Origin: Pseudomonadota bacterium
GTDB taxonomy: Bacteria; Pseudomonadota; Gammaproteobacteria; Steroidobacterales; Steroidobacteraceae
Direction: 5' to 3'
Length of the DNA: 64,000 bases
Assembly: GCA_021847105.1 (NCBI GenBank)
Contig: JAJZUT010000010.1
Coordinates: 1 to 64,000, forward strand
The translations under genes and the position numbers were made by a program. Every line of letters begins with the position of its first letter. Within the stretch, counting starts at the first letter, position 1. The notes under the pieces were generated by a model, which worked only from the letters and a program-made list of their open reading frames with translations, did no database searches and was not told the origin of the DNA. Positions 18,452-27,659 of this stretch are shown piece by piece.

Positions 18452-19467
18452 CTGCAGAGACTCGATCTGGCGCGTGGCTTTTGGCTGCGCTGCTTGCCGC
18501 CATCGTCGCGCTCGCTGGCTGCGCCACCCGGCGCCCCGCACCCAGTATCCCGCTTGATCGCTTTGTCGCAGCGAAGCGTATTCCAAATCCACCGGCGCCT
18601 GTGAAGATCATCGAGGTGCCGCAGGCGCTTCCGCTTCCGGGTCAGCTCAAGCTCTCACCGGACTTACTGCCGCCGCCGGCGCACGAGGCGCGCGATCCTG
18701 AGAAGCAGGTGCGGGAGGCCAATGCGGCCGCGCTCATTCAGCCCTCGCGTGCGGCATTCATCAACGCGATGCAGGTATGGCCCTACACCGAAGGGGCGCT
18801 GTATCAGGTCTATACGAGCCCGGAGCGGGTCACGGATATCGCGCTCGAGAAAGGCGAGGAGCTGATCTCGGTCTCTGCGGGCGACACCGTGCGCTGGGTG
18901 ATTGGCGATACGACGAGCGGGGAAGGGGCGGATCGGCAAGAGCACATTCTGGTTAAGCCCATAGAAGCGGGTCTGCACACGAATCTCGTCATCAACACCT
19001 CGCGCCGCACGTATCACCTCGAGCTCGTCTCGACGCCCAAGACCTGGATGGCTTCCGTGTCGTGGCGGTATCCACTCGACGAGTTGATGGCGCTGCGCGC
19101 AACGAATGAGGCCGCCGAGGAAGCCCAGCCTGTCGCCGGTGGCATCGATGTATCGCGGCTGAGATTTCGCTATGCGATCTCGGGCGATCACCCGTCCTGG
19201 CGGCCGGTGCGCGCGTTCGATGATGGCAGGAGGGTTTACATCGAGTTCCCGTCGGGGATCGGTGAAGGCGAGATGCCGCCGCTCTTCGTCCTGGGACCGA
19301 AGGGCCAGAGCGAGCTCATCAACTATCAGGTCCGGCCGCCGTACTACATCGTCGACCGGCTCTTCGCGCAAGCGGAGCTGCGCCTCGGGGCCGCGCCGCA
19401 GCAGATCGTGCGCATCACGCGCACGGACCTGGGGCGCGGCGCGGCGAGGCAGGGAGGCGGCACGTGA
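18448..19467 (+). CDS. trbG: Conjugal transfer protein TrbG (VirB9 family), lipoprotein-like start
   Basis: This 339-aa protein belongs to the periplasmic/outer-membrane core of the channel. The GTG start overlaps the trbF stop. The signal peptide LLAALLAAIVALAGC fits a lipobox with Cys near residue 25. The VirB9/CagX region follows, with INAMQVWPYTEGALYQVYTS, HILVKPIEAGLHTNLVI and a C-terminal PPYYIVDRLFAQAELRLG. A lipobox on TrbG rather than on a separate VirB7-like protein fits the absence of a small lipoprotein gene here. Confidence 0.92.
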   Translation: MTAETRSGAWLLAALLAAIVALAGCATRRPAPSIPLDRFVAAKRIPNPPAPVKIIEVPQALPLPGQLKLSPDLLPPPAHEARDPEKQVREANAAALIQPSRAAFINAMQVWPYTEGALYQVYTSPERVTDIALEKGEELISVSAGDTVRWVIGDTTSGEGADRQEHILVKPIEAGLHTNLVINTSRRTYHLELVSTPKTWMASVSWRYPLDELMALRATNEAAEEAQPVAGGIDVSRLRFRYAISGDHPSWRPVRAFDDGRRVYIEFPSGIGEGEMPPLFVLGPKGQSELINYQVRPPYYIVDRLFAQAELRLGAAPQQIVRITRTDLGRGAARQGGGT

Positions 19468-20786
19468 CGGAAAGCCCCGCGGGGGGACCAGAGAGCGGCA
19501 CGCTCCCGGGCGCGGCGAAAAAGGAGAACGCCGCAGCCTTGGAGCTGCGGGCAAGGCCTCGGCCCGTCACTCGCCTCAATCGCAAGACGCTCGCAGCAAT
19601 TCTGGCGATCTTTGCGATCGCCGTGCTGATCGCGGCGATGGTGGGATTGCGGCGGCCGAGTCCGCGCAGTCCGGTGGAGCCAACGCAGGCGATCGCGCCC
19701 ACGCAGGTCGCCCGCGCGCAGGGCCTCGCGGCCATGCCACACAGCTACGTCGGCGTTCGCACAGTCCCGCAGCTCGGCGCGCCGGCCGGGGAGTTTGGTC
19801 CCGCGGTCGTCAAGGAGGAGCGCGCCGCCGGGATCCCGGAGCTGCCCGAACGCCCGTCCTTCATGCCCAATCCGGAGGAGGACGAGATCCGCGCGGAGCG
19901 CCTTCAAGCGCAACGCGAGGCGCAGGAGGCGGCGAAAGCGCGGCTCTTCGTACATCTGAGCGAGCAGCCGGCCACTGCGGCAGGCGCAGAGTCTGCGGGC
20001 ACCGGTGCGCAGTCGCCGAGCCTGGCGGCGGCGGAGGCGATCGCGTCGCACGTGGGTGAAGGGGTGAGCCGCGAAGAGGGGGGAGCGGCAGCCCGAGTGG
20101 GCGCAGCGCAAAGCGCTCAGGCGCAGAAGGAATCGTTCCTCGGCGGGCAGGCCGATGGCGAGATCTATGCATCAGGGCAGCTCGTGACGCCGCGCTCGCC
20201 GTACGAGCTCCTGGCGGGCACCGTGATCCCTGCGGCGCTCCTCACCGGCATCGACTCGGATCTGCCGGGCAGCATCATCGCTACGGTCACTGAAAACGTC
20301 TACGACACCGTGACGGGTCGGATCCTGCTCATCCCTCAGGGGTCGCGCCTCCTCGGCGTATACGACAGCCAGGTGGCTTACGGACAGCGCCGGGTGCTGC
20401 TCGTCTGGACGCGGCTCATCCTGCCAGACGGATCATCGATCGTGCTCGACCGGCTGCCGGGTACCGATACGCAAGGCTATGCGGGGCTTGAAGACCGGGT
20501 CGACTGGCACTGGAACCGCCTGGTCGCGGGAGCGGCAGTCTCGACGCTGCTCGGGGCCGCCGCGGAGCTCGCCGTGCCCGGTCAGCTCGGCGGCTCGCAG
20601 TCCGTGGTGTACGCCTCGGTCGAGGGCCTGCAGAACTCCATGAACCAGGTCGGTCAGCAGATCACCCAGCGCAATCTCGACATCCAGCCGACGATCACCA
20701 TCCGGCCGGGTTTCCCGGTGCGGGTGATCGTGAACAAGGACCTGATCCTCCGACCCTACCCGAGCGACAAATCCTCGAACCCGTGA
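19464..20786 (+). CDS. trbI: Conjugal transfer protein TrbI (VirB10 family)
   Basis: The 440-aa protein spans inner and outer membranes. It has a single N-terminal membrane helix (AAILAIFAIAVLIAAMVGL), a long Pro/Ala/Glu-rich linker, and the C-terminal beta-barrel domain. That domain contains LVTPRSPYELLAGTVIPAAL, RILLIPQGSRLLGVYDSQV and RPGFPVRVIVNKDLIL. The GTG start overlaps trbG by four bases. It is the last structural gene of the trb cluster. Confidence 0.94.
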   Translation: MTESPAGGPESGTLPGAAKKENAAALELRARPRPVTRLNRKTLAAILAIFAIAVLIAAMVGLRRPSPRSPVEPTQAIAPTQVARAQGLAAMPHSYVGVRTVPQLGAPAGEFGPAVVKEERAAGIPELPERPSFMPNPEEDEIRAERLQAQREAQEAAKARLFVHLSEQPATAAGAESAGTGAQSPSLAAAEAIASHVGEGVSREEGGAAARVGAAQSAQAQKESFLGGQADGEIYASGQLVTPRSPYELLAGTVIPAALLTGIDSDLPGSIIATVTENVYDTVTGRILLIPQGSRLLGVYDSQVAYGQRRVLLVWTRLILPDGSSIVLDRLPGTDTQGYAGLEDRVDWHWNRLVAGAAVSTLLGAAAELAVPGQLGGSQSVVYASVEGLQNSMNQVGQQITQRNLDIQPTITIRPGFPVRVIVNKDLILRPYPSDKSSNP

Positions 20787-20799
20787 AGGACGACATTCC

Positions 20800-21057
20800 G
20801 TGAATACCAAGCTGCGTCTCGGGCCGCTGCCCAGCACCGATACCGTGAAGCTCACCATCACCGTGCCCGTCGGTCTCAAAGCTCAGCTCGACCGCTACGC
20901 TGCCCTGCATAGTGAGACCTGGGGCGAGACGGTGCTGGCGGCTGATCTCATCCCGCACATGCTGACGCAGTTCATCCTGCGCGACAAAGCGTTCAAGGCG
21001 GTCATGCGCCGGGAGCGCTCACGCGGGGCGCGCCCGCAGGCACTCGATCAGCCCTGA
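20800..21057 (+). CDS. DUF2274 family protein at the end of the trb cluster
   Basis: The 85-aa protein starts from a GTG (MNTKLRLGPLPSTDTVKLTITVPVGLK) and has the short strand-helix-helix layout of a ribbon-helix-helix-like protein. DUF2274 genes sit right after trbI in Tn4371-like elements. It follows trbI by 13 bases. Its last 39 bases overlap the convergent LysR gene. Function is unknown; a DNA-binding role in control of transfer is plausible. Confidence 0.8.
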   Translation: MNTKLRLGPLPSTDTVKLTITVPVGLKAQLDRYAALHSETWGETVLAADLIPHMLTQFILRDKAFKAVMRRERSRGARPQALDQP

Positions 21058-21960
21058 GAGCGCAGGCGAGACTGCATCGTCGCCGCGCAGGACGTGCACT
21101 TCCGTCGGCGCGAGCCCACGGCGCAGCGCCCGCAGAGCGACGCTTGGATGGGCGAGATCTGCACTCTGCGATGCACTGAGAAGCCCGATACCGCATCCGG
21201 CCTCGACCCAGGTCATGAGCGCAGTCGCACTGGAGGGGCGCTCCGCGATGAAGAGCGACCGAACGGTTGAGGTCACCGGTTCGACCAGCAGCTGATCGGG
21301 ACCTCCCGTGGGATCCGGCAGCAGGATCGCGAGCGGCTCGCGGGTGAGATCGGCGGGATCGAGGGTACGAGCCGATGAAAGGGCGTGGCCTTTCGGCAGC
21401 GCGGCGACCCAGGCATCACGCCAAAGCCGCTCCACCACGAGGCCGGGTTCGGCGACGGGTATCGCCGTGATACCGGCATCGAGCAGGCCCGTCTCGATCT
21501 CGGTGAGGAGCGAGCGGCCGCTGCGGCTCACGATCCGCAGGTCCACCTCGGGGTGGGTGCAGCGCCACTCTGCGAGTGCCGCGGCGAGACGAGAGCAGGC
21601 AACGCGCTCGCAGATGCCGATCCGCAGCCGCTCCTTGGTGCCGCGCCGGAACTCCCCGATCGCGAGCCGCGCGTGCTCCTCGGCGGCGAGTACGCGCCGT
21701 GCATGCTCGAGGAGCCGCTCGCCGGCGGTGGTGAGCTCGGTATGGCGGCTGGTGCGATAGAAGAGTCTCAATCCCACCTGGTGCTCGAGCGCCCGAATCT
21801 CTCTCGACAGGTTCGACTGGCCGACGTTGAGTCGCCCGGCCGCGCGCGCAAAGTGCAACTCTTCGGCGAGCACGATGAAGTATCGGTACTGCCGCAGCTC
21901 GAGCGGTCGGATCCACTCGGTGATCGCGCGTGTGTCGTTGGATCGTTCAGGCGCGCCCAT
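21019..21960 (-). CDS. LysR-family transcriptional regulator
   Basis: The 313-aa protein starts at an ATG giving MGAPERSNDTRAITEWIRPL. A winged-helix domain follows (LRQYRYFIVLAEELHFARAA, QSNLSREIRALEHQVGLRLF, TAGERLLEHARRVL), then a substrate-binding domain with IRIGIC-like and DAGITAIPV segments. It is convergent with the trb cluster and overlaps the DUF2274 gene by 39 bases. A LysR gene at this place occurs in related elements, so it may respond to a host metabolite and adjust transfer. Its own target is not visible. Confidence 0.88.
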   Translation of the reverse strand: MGAPERSNDTRAITEWIRPLELRQYRYFIVLAEELHFARAAGRLNVGQSNLSREIRALEHQVGLRLFYRTSRHTELTTAGERLLEHARRVLAAEEHARLAIGEFRRGTKERLRIGICERVACSRLAAALAEWRCTHPEVDLRIVSRSGRSLLTEIETGLLDAGITAIPVAEPGLVVERLWRDAWVAALPKGHALSSARTLDPADLTREPLAILLPDPTGGPDQLLVEPVTSTVRSLFIAERPSSATALMTWVEAGCGIGLLSASQSADLAHPSVALRALRRGLAPTEVHVLRGDDAVSPALSGLIECLRARPA

Positions 21961-22110
21961 ACCGTGACCTCCGTGAAGCACGCCTCGCCCGGCGCATCGA
22001 GCGACGTCGTGTTGCATGGGCTGAAGCATTACCGCAGGACCGTGCAGAGCGCCAGTCGCATTTTTGGGGAGTTTGACCAGAAATGCACCTGGTCCGCGGC
22101 TGAAATGCCC

Positions 22111-22162
22111 AAGCCCGGCGGGGCATTCGAGTTTCGGGGAAAAAACGGCGAAACTCGGGCTT
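22111..22162. promoter_or_regulatory. Long imperfect hairpin between divergent regulators
   Basis: AAGCCCG (22111-22117) pairs with CGGGCTT (22156-22162). Nested inside, CGAGTTTCG (22128-22136) pairs with CGAAACTCG (22149-22157) around a purine-rich loop. The two pairings overlap by two bases, so they are alternatives or a branched fold. It lies in the 290-base gap between the LysR gene and the DUF2285-type gene. It could be an operator for either regulator or a structured leader. Confidence 0.4.
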
Positions 22163-22250
22163 CCCTTTTCTCGCGCACTGCGCTACAGCGGACGTCACGG
22201 CCGGCGTCGGACACGGAAGCCAAGAAGAACGTGGAACCGCGCACGCCGCC

Positions 22251-23063
22251 ATGGTCGAATCTTGGGCCTGCTCGGCAGCGTACGTTTATGCGCTGCACCT
22301 CGACCCGTCTGCTCGGGCCTGGGAGTACTTGCGTCGTAATCCGCGCTACGTGCGCGATTGGATGCGTTGCCGGCGTCATGGGTCGCACGGCATCGCAGCC
22401 CAGTGGGGTCTGGCGACGTTGGTGGATCCGCGCCTCGATGCACGGCAGGTTGTGCCGGTGTGGACACTCGAGACGCGCTGTCTCATCACCCTGGTGACGG
22501 ATGAAAGTGCGAATGCGGATAGCGCTCCGACGACGGCGGAGGTGTTCTCGCTGTGGAGCCGTTCAGACAGGCGGGCAGTGTTCCAGGAGGGCGTCGGTCT
22601 GCGGCTGATCTTGCATCACGCCGTGCGAACCCTGCGGTTGCGGCTGGGCCCTCATTTGAGCGAGGGGGAGCGCTTTGCATATCAGATTCCAGCTGCGGGA
22701 GCCGAGCGCGCCGCAGCGGCGTTAAGCGATGTCCATGCCGTTTGGCAGGGTGTGCGAGACGACGCGGCGGTCTACCCCGATCGCCCGGGTCGGGTGGATG
22801 TCTTCCACGCGCGGGCGCTGCAGGTGCTCGATGGGCTAGCTGCCGGAGCCACGCAGCGCAAGCTTGCCATCGCTCTCTTTGGACGGGCTTCCGTCGCGCA
22901 GGGGTGGCTGTCCGACAGCCCGCTGCGCGCTCAAGTGCGGTACTTGGTGCGCCGGGCGATCGCGCTACGGGATCGGGAATACCGCGCGCTTGTCGGGAAC
23001 CCTTCGGGCGGTGCGCGTGCGGAGTCGAAGCTCGAGACAGGCGTGGCTACCCATGGGGTGTGA
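22251..23063 (+). CDS. DUF6499/DUF2285-type regulator of the mobile element
   Basis: The 270-aa protein opens with VYALHLDPSARAWEYLRRNPRYVRDW, which matches the DUF6499 (transcriptional regulator-like) N-terminal region. Its C-terminal half has GLAAGATQRKLAIALFGRASVAQGW and LRAQVRYLVRRAIALRD, which match DUF2285. Proteins combining these two parts are common in Tn4371-like elements and are thought to control excision or transfer. The start was taken at 22251. It is the last gene of the typical transfer block before the disrupted HNH gene, and base composition falls sharply after it. Confidence 0.75.
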   Translation: MVESWACSAAYVYALHLDPSARAWEYLRRNPRYVRDWMRCRRHGSHGIAAQWGLATLVDPRLDARQVVPVWTLETRCLITLVTDESANADSAPTTAEVFSLWSRSDRRAVFQEGVGLRLILHHAVRTLRLRLGPHLSEGERFAYQIPAAGAERAAAALSDVHAVWQGVRDDAAVYPDRPGRVDVFHARALQVLDGLAAGATQRKLAIALFGRASVAQGWLSDSPLRAQVRYLVRRAIALRDREYRALVGNPSGGARAESKLETGVATHGV

Positions 23064-23199
23064 CATCGTGTAGGAAATCAATCGGAATAGATGTTCCCCG
23101 GGTCGTAGTAATTAGAGGCTCTGCGATACGACGTGAGTCACGGAATTCCTTGGTCTGCGATCGGGAGTGGAAGTCGAAATGGGATACGTATCGGCGCGT

Positions 23200-23850
23200 T
23201 TACCGTCGGGGCGTAGGGAGTGCAACAACCGCCTCCTGTCCGTACAGAATAAAACTGCGGTCATCCGGCATCTCGGGCCATTGACTCGGCAGCAGTGGGC
23301 GGGTAGACAGATACACGACCTCCACTGCGCTGGCCGGTAAGTTCCGATGGTCGTTGAAGTGTGTCAATCGGAACGAGGTTGGCATAGGTTCGTCCCATGT
23401 GACAAAGAACGCTAATGGAAAGAACTTCATCAGCCAGAAACAAAAGTGCGCGCGCCTGCCGATCTCGGTGAATGCTGCGTCCCGAATGAGAACTTGTGGG
23501 CGATGCGGATACAGCCAGAAATAGAGACGAAGAGAATGCGGTAACGGAAGAGTCGGATCGAGTATGTAGTCGCGGAATGCTTCAGTGAGTGGCCCCTTTT
23601 TATATCGATTAATTCCTTGCGCTGCTATGTGTCCGAGGACGCTGCGCGTCACGGCCGCGGGTGCAATTTTTAGGCGAAGTTGGGGCGGTAGTCGCAATGA
23701 ACTTGTCGCGACTGCGCGCACCTGATTGCTCATCTCTGCGAGCGCAGGGTCGTACTCGCGCCCAAGCAGTCCATTGCATCGAGCACACAATGTGCGATAA
23801 CAGACGCCAGCTTGAAATCGACGCGGCTTGGTCCAGCGCCTGACTTTCCG
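23200..23850 (-). pseudogene. C-terminal part of an HNH-like endonuclease gene, split by a compound insertion
   Basis: Read on the minus strand from about 23850, this frame gives KPRRFQAGVCYRTLCARCNG and then about 190 further residues, ending at 23200. The CxxC (LCARC) would complete the zinc or HNH site begun by CNIC in the N-terminal part at 28045-28237. The two parts share a strand and order and read as one protein with the intervening DNA removed. Base composition is clearly lower in GC than the transfer genes, which suggests separate acquisition. The gene is broken unless the intron and IS are both lost. Confidence 0.72.
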
Positions 23851-24363
23851 TCGCGCCAGGATAAGTCTGGGAAAGGAGAACGTCCGATGTAGCGGATAGA
23901 AACCTTTCGCTGAAGTCCAGAGGGTTCGACTCCCTCCCGGTAAAGGCTAACCGCCAGCCGGAAGCTAGTCTTGCATGCGGGTGCGGTGACGCACCACTTG
24001 AAGCGTAGACAGCAGATGCCAAAGCCACGGGATTGAGTTCCGAAATAAGTATCGCGGGTGTCCTCGTTTTCGGAATTGCGGGGACAGCATCGTGCCGACC
24101 GATAGGGTGAGGTCGGCCGGACCGGCCGGAATCGTAGAGCGTGGCAAAGGCGTGGGAGGGACTTCCCAGGAACCTGGGAGCCCCTGCATGCGACCCGTGT
24201 CCAGAGAGCCGGCGGCGCCGTGGCTGATAACGGGGCCAGGCTCGGTCGGAGTGTCTCTGCCGGCCGAGAGCGAACATGAGGAGATAAGGCACGGGAGCGG
24301 TGGAGCGAATACATAAGCGACATCGTATTCGATGCAGGGCGTCTTACAGCTCCGATAGTACCA

Positions 24364-25770
24364 GTGACGTCGGGGAACGCCGCTCGGGCGGACCCGGCCG
24401 AGAGGGAAGCGGAGCTGCGTTGTTACAGAACCGCCTTGAGAAACACGAGGGGTGCTTTGAAACCCGAAAGCGTGTCAACAAAACAGGAGCGGATAGCCCA
24501 ACTGGCGAGGCAGAATCCAGCGATGGCGTTCACCTCGCTGAACCACTATCTCGATGCGGAATGGATGGAGTATGCGTTCGAGTGCACACGCAAGGATGGT
24601 GCGGTCGGAGTAGACGGCGTGACGGGGCAAGCCTATGCAGAGAACCTGCAGCAGAACCTTGCCGACCTGATCGACCGCATCAAGTCCGGCCGCTATCGAG
24701 CGCTACCGGTACGGCGTCGCTACCTCGACAAGCCGGACGGTGGCCAGCGCGCACTCGGTATTCCTTCATTCGAAGAGAAAGTAGCGCAGAGGGCCATGGT
24801 GATGCTGCTGGAGCCGATATACGAGCAGGATTTTCTTGACTGCTCGTTCGGGTTCCGGCCAGGTCGCAGTGCTCATCAGGCGCTTCAGGCTCTACGCAGC
24901 GCGATCATGGGGCAGCGAGGATACTGGGTGCTCGAGGTCGATATCCGGAAGTTCTACGACTCCATCCCAAGGCCCACGCTGAGAGAAATCCTTGCCAAGC
25001 GAGTCACGGACGGCGTAGTCAGACCGGTGATCGACAAGTGGCTCAAAGCGGGCGTGCTGGAGGACGGGCAGGTACACTACCCGGAGACCGGTACGCCGCA
25101 AGGGTCGGTGATTTCGCCGATCCTCAGTAACGTTGTACTTCATCATGTGATTGACGAGTGGTTCACCCAACAGGTGCAACCACGTCTGCGCGGCCGGAGT
25201 ACGCTGGTGCGCTACTGCGACGACTTCGTGATGCTCTTTGCAAATCGAAGCGACGCGGAGCGAGTCCAGGCGGTACTCGGGAAGCGGCTGGGGAGGTTCG
25301 GGCTGCAACTGCATCCGGACAAGACCCGCCTGGTGGACTTCCGACCCAGGCGGCCACCCCATCACACGGAGGAATCGGCGTTACCCACATCGTTCACCTT
25401 CCTCGGGTTCGTCCATGTATGGGGAACCTCGCGGAAGGGCAATGCAGTCGTGCGGCAGGTCACGGCAAAAGACCGTCTTGCGCGTTCGCTCAAGGCGTTC
25501 AACGAGCAGTGCCGGCTCATGCGGCACTGGCCGCTTCCCACGCAGCATGACCGTCTCTGTCAGATGCTGAAGGGGCACTACAGCTACTTCGGCATCAGCG
25601 GCAACAGCCGGCGCCTGGAGCACCTGCACTATCATGTGCGACGACTCTGGCGTGCGTGGCTGTCCCGACGATCGTGGAAGAGCTTCTTGACGTGGGTGAA
25701 GTACGAGCGGCTGCTTCAGCGCTTCCCTCTGCCCACTCCCCGGATCGTCCATCGCTATGTCGTGCCGTGA
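24364..25770 (+). CDS. ltrA: Group II intron reverse transcriptase/maturase
   Basis: The 468-aa protein would copy the intron RNA into DNA and help its folding. Domains in order: RT0-RT7 with KDGAVGVDGVT, LGIPSFEEKVAQRAM, DCSFGFRPGRSAHQAL, TPQGSVISPILSNVVLHHV and the active site YCDD in place of the usual YADD. A maturase domain follows (LKGHYSYFGISGN). The end, RFPLPTPRIVH, lacks an HNH endonuclease domain. The GTG at 24364 is assumed because it keeps a conserved-looking RCYRTALRNTRGALKPESV segment; a GTG at 24472 (VSTKQERIAQ) is the alternative. The gene lies inside the intron loop, as usual. Confidence 0.92.
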   Translation: MTSGNAARADPAEREAELRCYRTALRNTRGALKPESVSTKQERIAQLARQNPAMAFTSLNHYLDAEWMEYAFECTRKDGAVGVDGVTGQAYAENLQQNLADLIDRIKSGRYRALPVRRRYLDKPDGGQRALGIPSFEEKVAQRAMVMLLEPIYEQDFLDCSFGFRPGRSAHQALQALRSAIMGQRGYWVLEVDIRKFYDSIPRPTLREILAKRVTDGVVRPVIDKWLKAGVLEDGQVHYPETGTPQGSVISPILSNVVLHHVIDEWFTQQVQPRLRGRSTLVRYCDDFVMLFANRSDAERVQAVLGKRLGRFGLQLHPDKTRLVDFRPRRPPHHTEESALPTSFTFLGFVHVWGTSRKGNAVVRQVTAKDRLARSLKAFNEQCRLMRHWPLPTQHDRLCQMLKGHYSYFGISGNSRRLEHLHYHVRRLWRAWLSRRSWKSFLTWVKYERLLQRFPLPTPRIVHRYVVP

Positions 25771-25788
25771 GCGAAGCTGTACGGCGAC

Positions 25789-25821
25789 GAACCGCATGCG
25801 TGAGTTGCGCTCGTGCGGGTC
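25789..25821 (+). other. Domain V-like hairpin of the group II intron
   Basis: ACCGCA pairs with TGCGGGT (one wobble pair), with a bulged upper stem around GCGTGAGTTGCGC. Position, just after the reverse transcriptase stop and before a long domain VI stem, fits domain V. The first bases read GAAC rather than the common GAGC, so the catalytic triad should be checked by covariance model. Confidence 0.55.
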
Positions 25822-25860
25822 AGTGAGGGCCGAGGGCAGCAATGCCCTCGGCTACTCGGA

Positions 25861-25880
25861 CACATCTCGGACGTGATTTC
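25861..25880 (+). repeat. Left terminal inverted repeat of the IS
   Basis: CACATCTCGGACGTGATTTC, matching the right repeat (28025-28044, reverse complement) at 16 of 20 positions. The similarity continues weakly inwards (GGTGAATTTCCG against GGGTAATTTCCG). Confidence 0.75.
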
Positions 25881-25900
25881 GGTGAATTTCCGGCAGCCCG

Positions 25901-27616
25901 TCAGCCCCGGAAGCCGCTCGCCGGCACGCCGAGGAGCTGCAGTACCTGGTGCTGCAGTGGAGTGAACTCGGCGTCGAAGCTCTGCACAACGCGGCCGGCG
26001 CGGCTGAGCACGTGCCGCTCGGCATGGCTGAAGAGGCGCAGCACCTGTTCGGTAGTCGGGTGAGCGCAGCGACGCTCCTCGGGATATAGGGGCAAGGCCT
26101 TCAGCCGCTCGCGCTTCATCGTCTGGCGAAGCTCCCGCTCGATGAGCGCCTGGATGAGGAGCGCAAGGAAGTAGACGGTGAAGAACGCCTCGATGCGCGC
26201 GGGGTTCTTCAGGAACACCGGGGCGATCTCGTGCACGGTCTTCAGTTGCTCGAAGCGCTTCTCGAGCCGCGGTTGTCCCTTGTGAGCTTCGAGGACCTGC
26301 AGCGGGGTGAGGGTGCGGTCGTTGGTAATCAGTGGATACACGCCGTCGGACTTCTCGTCATAGGCGACGGCGGCGGCATCGATCGTCCACTCGAGGTCGT
26401 AGCGGCGATGGGTGATCCGGCGGTATGAGGTGTCCGGCCCCGGTCTTCCGCGGCGCGTCTGCTTGAAGTCGTGCTCGGCGCGCACAGTGCGCGAGACCTT
26501 CACATAGCGGCGCACGTGGTAGCGCTCGAGAATTTTCTCGACCTCGAGGTCAATGCGGGAAGCGCCGCGAATGCGCGCCCGGGGACTGACGATCCGATCC
26601 CGTAGGCTGCCGATTGCCTCGACGGCGGCACCGATGCGGCGCTGGCGGCTGGCGCGCTGATGGGCGGTGAGCAGCTTCGACCACACCCACACGATCGGCC
26701 AGGCCTCCATCGAGCCGATCGGATCGCGGTAGAGATACCACTGATCGTGTGGTCCGCCTCTGCCCCTGGGGTCCGGCCGGTCCCAGACCAGCTCCCACGG
26801 TGGGGTGGTGGTCTGAAGTCGCTTGCGAAACTGCCGGTCCTCCTGGCGTGACCGCGGCAGCACCGTGACGAAGCGGCCACCGGCGCGGGCGATGGTGTCG
26901 AGGTTCTCGTGTGAGCAGAGCTTGGAGTCCGCGACGTAGAGGAAGTCCGCTCGCCCGGCCACCGTCTTGAGGGTGTTCCAGGTCTCAATATGCGTGACCG
27001 AGTCGTTGGTGTTGCCATCAGCGATGCGAAACTGCACCGGTACCCCGCCATCTTCAGCGGTGGTGAGGATGAACAGCAGCTGCTTCAGATCAGGCCTGTG
27101 GTCTTTACTGAAACCGAAGACGATGCGCGCCGGGCGCTGTCCACGCACCGTCTCCGGTTGAACCCGGTACTGACCGCAGAAGCGGATCGATGTTGAGTCG
27201 TTGTGCAGCTCCTCGAACTTCACCGCGAAGCACTTGCCGACTGCGAGCACGACTGCGGTGAGGAGCGCGCTGCGGTCGGCGTCGTACAACCGATCGAGGG
27301 CGCGGCCGAGCCGATCATCTCCCAGGTGCCGCAGATCCTGCTCTCCCAGGCCGTACATGGCCGGAGCGAAGCCGTGCACGGTCTCGACCTGGCGATAGAT
27401 GGGCTCACGCTCGACGACGATCGAACGCAAAAGCACTCCGAGCGCTGTGGCGTGCGGCACGGCGCAGCGTCGATCGGTCGTCGGGACGTACTGATCCAGC
27501 AGCTCGATGAGCCCGAGCCGCGAGATGAAGTGATTGACGAGGGGAAGAGGCCCCAGCCGCTCGGTGGAAAGAGCGAACTTCTCAGCGCTTGGCCTGAGGG
27601 GTTGCGTCTGCTGCAC
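25901..27616 (-). CDS. IS1634-family transposase (IS4 superfamily, DDE type)
   Basis: This 571-aa protein is a cut-and-paste transposase. It has the IS1634 features: an N-terminal region with LGVLLRSIVVEREPIYRQVE, then HNDSTSIRFCGQY, FGFSKDHRPDLKQLLF and DGNTNDSVTHIETW. These are followed by VADSKLCSHENL and a late YDLEWTIDAAAVAYDEKSDGVYPLITND segment. The C-terminal helix bundle contains KRFEQLKTVHEIAPVFLKN. The product is full length, so the element may still be active. It is read divergently from the DUF6788-type gene, with a short palindrome between them. Confidence 0.92.
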   Translation of the reverse strand: MQQTQPLRPSAEKFALSTERLGPLPLVNHFISRLGLIELLDQYVPTTDRRCAVPHATALGVLLRSIVVEREPIYRQVETVHGFAPAMYGLGEQDLRHLGDDRLGRALDRLYDADRSALLTAVVLAVGKCFAVKFEELHNDSTSIRFCGQYRVQPETVRGQRPARIVFGFSKDHRPDLKQLLFILTTAEDGGVPVQFRIADGNTNDSVTHIETWNTLKTVAGRADFLYVADSKLCSHENLDTIARAGGRFVTVLPRSRQEDRQFRKRLQTTTPPWELVWDRPDPRGRGGPHDQWYLYRDPIGSMEAWPIVWVWSKLLTAHQRASRQRRIGAAVEAIGSLRDRIVSPRARIRGASRIDLEVEKILERYHVRRYVKVSRTVRAEHDFKQTRRGRPGPDTSYRRITHRRYDLEWTIDAAAVAYDEKSDGVYPLITNDRTLTPLQVLEAHKGQPRLEKRFEQLKTVHEIAPVFLKNPARIEAFFTVYFLALLIQALIERELRQTMKRERLKALPLYPEERRCAHPTTEQVLRLFSHAERHVLSRAGRVVQSFDAEFTPLQHQVLQLLGVPASGFRG

Positions 27617-27617
27617 T

Positions 27618-27639
27618 CTGGCGATAATAATATCGCCAG
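27618..27639. promoter_or_regulatory. Palindrome between the two IS genes
   Basis: CTGGCGATA and TATCGCCAG form a perfect 9-base inverted repeat around ATAA. It sits in the 43-base gap between the divergent starts of the transposase and the DUF6788-type gene, so an operator or a shared promoter region is likely. Confidence 0.55.
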
Positions 27640-27659
27640 TTCACGATACCGTCAACTCC

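Larger units (their letters stand above)
23851..25857 (+). mobile_element. Group II intron with its own reverse transcriptase
   Basis: The element starts near TCGCGCCAGG, just after ACTTTCCG of the disrupted HNH gene (a G at 23850 would give GTCGCG, close to the GUGYG consensus). About 510 bases of structured RNA precede the reverse transcriptase gene. A domain V-like hairpin lies at 25789-25821. A domain VI-like hairpin follows (GCCGAGGGCA paired with TGCCCTCGGC) with a possible bulged A at 25854. The 3' end is uncertain by about 8 bases because an IS sits against it. The insertion is antisense to the host gene, so splicing could not restore that mRNA. Confidence 0.75.
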
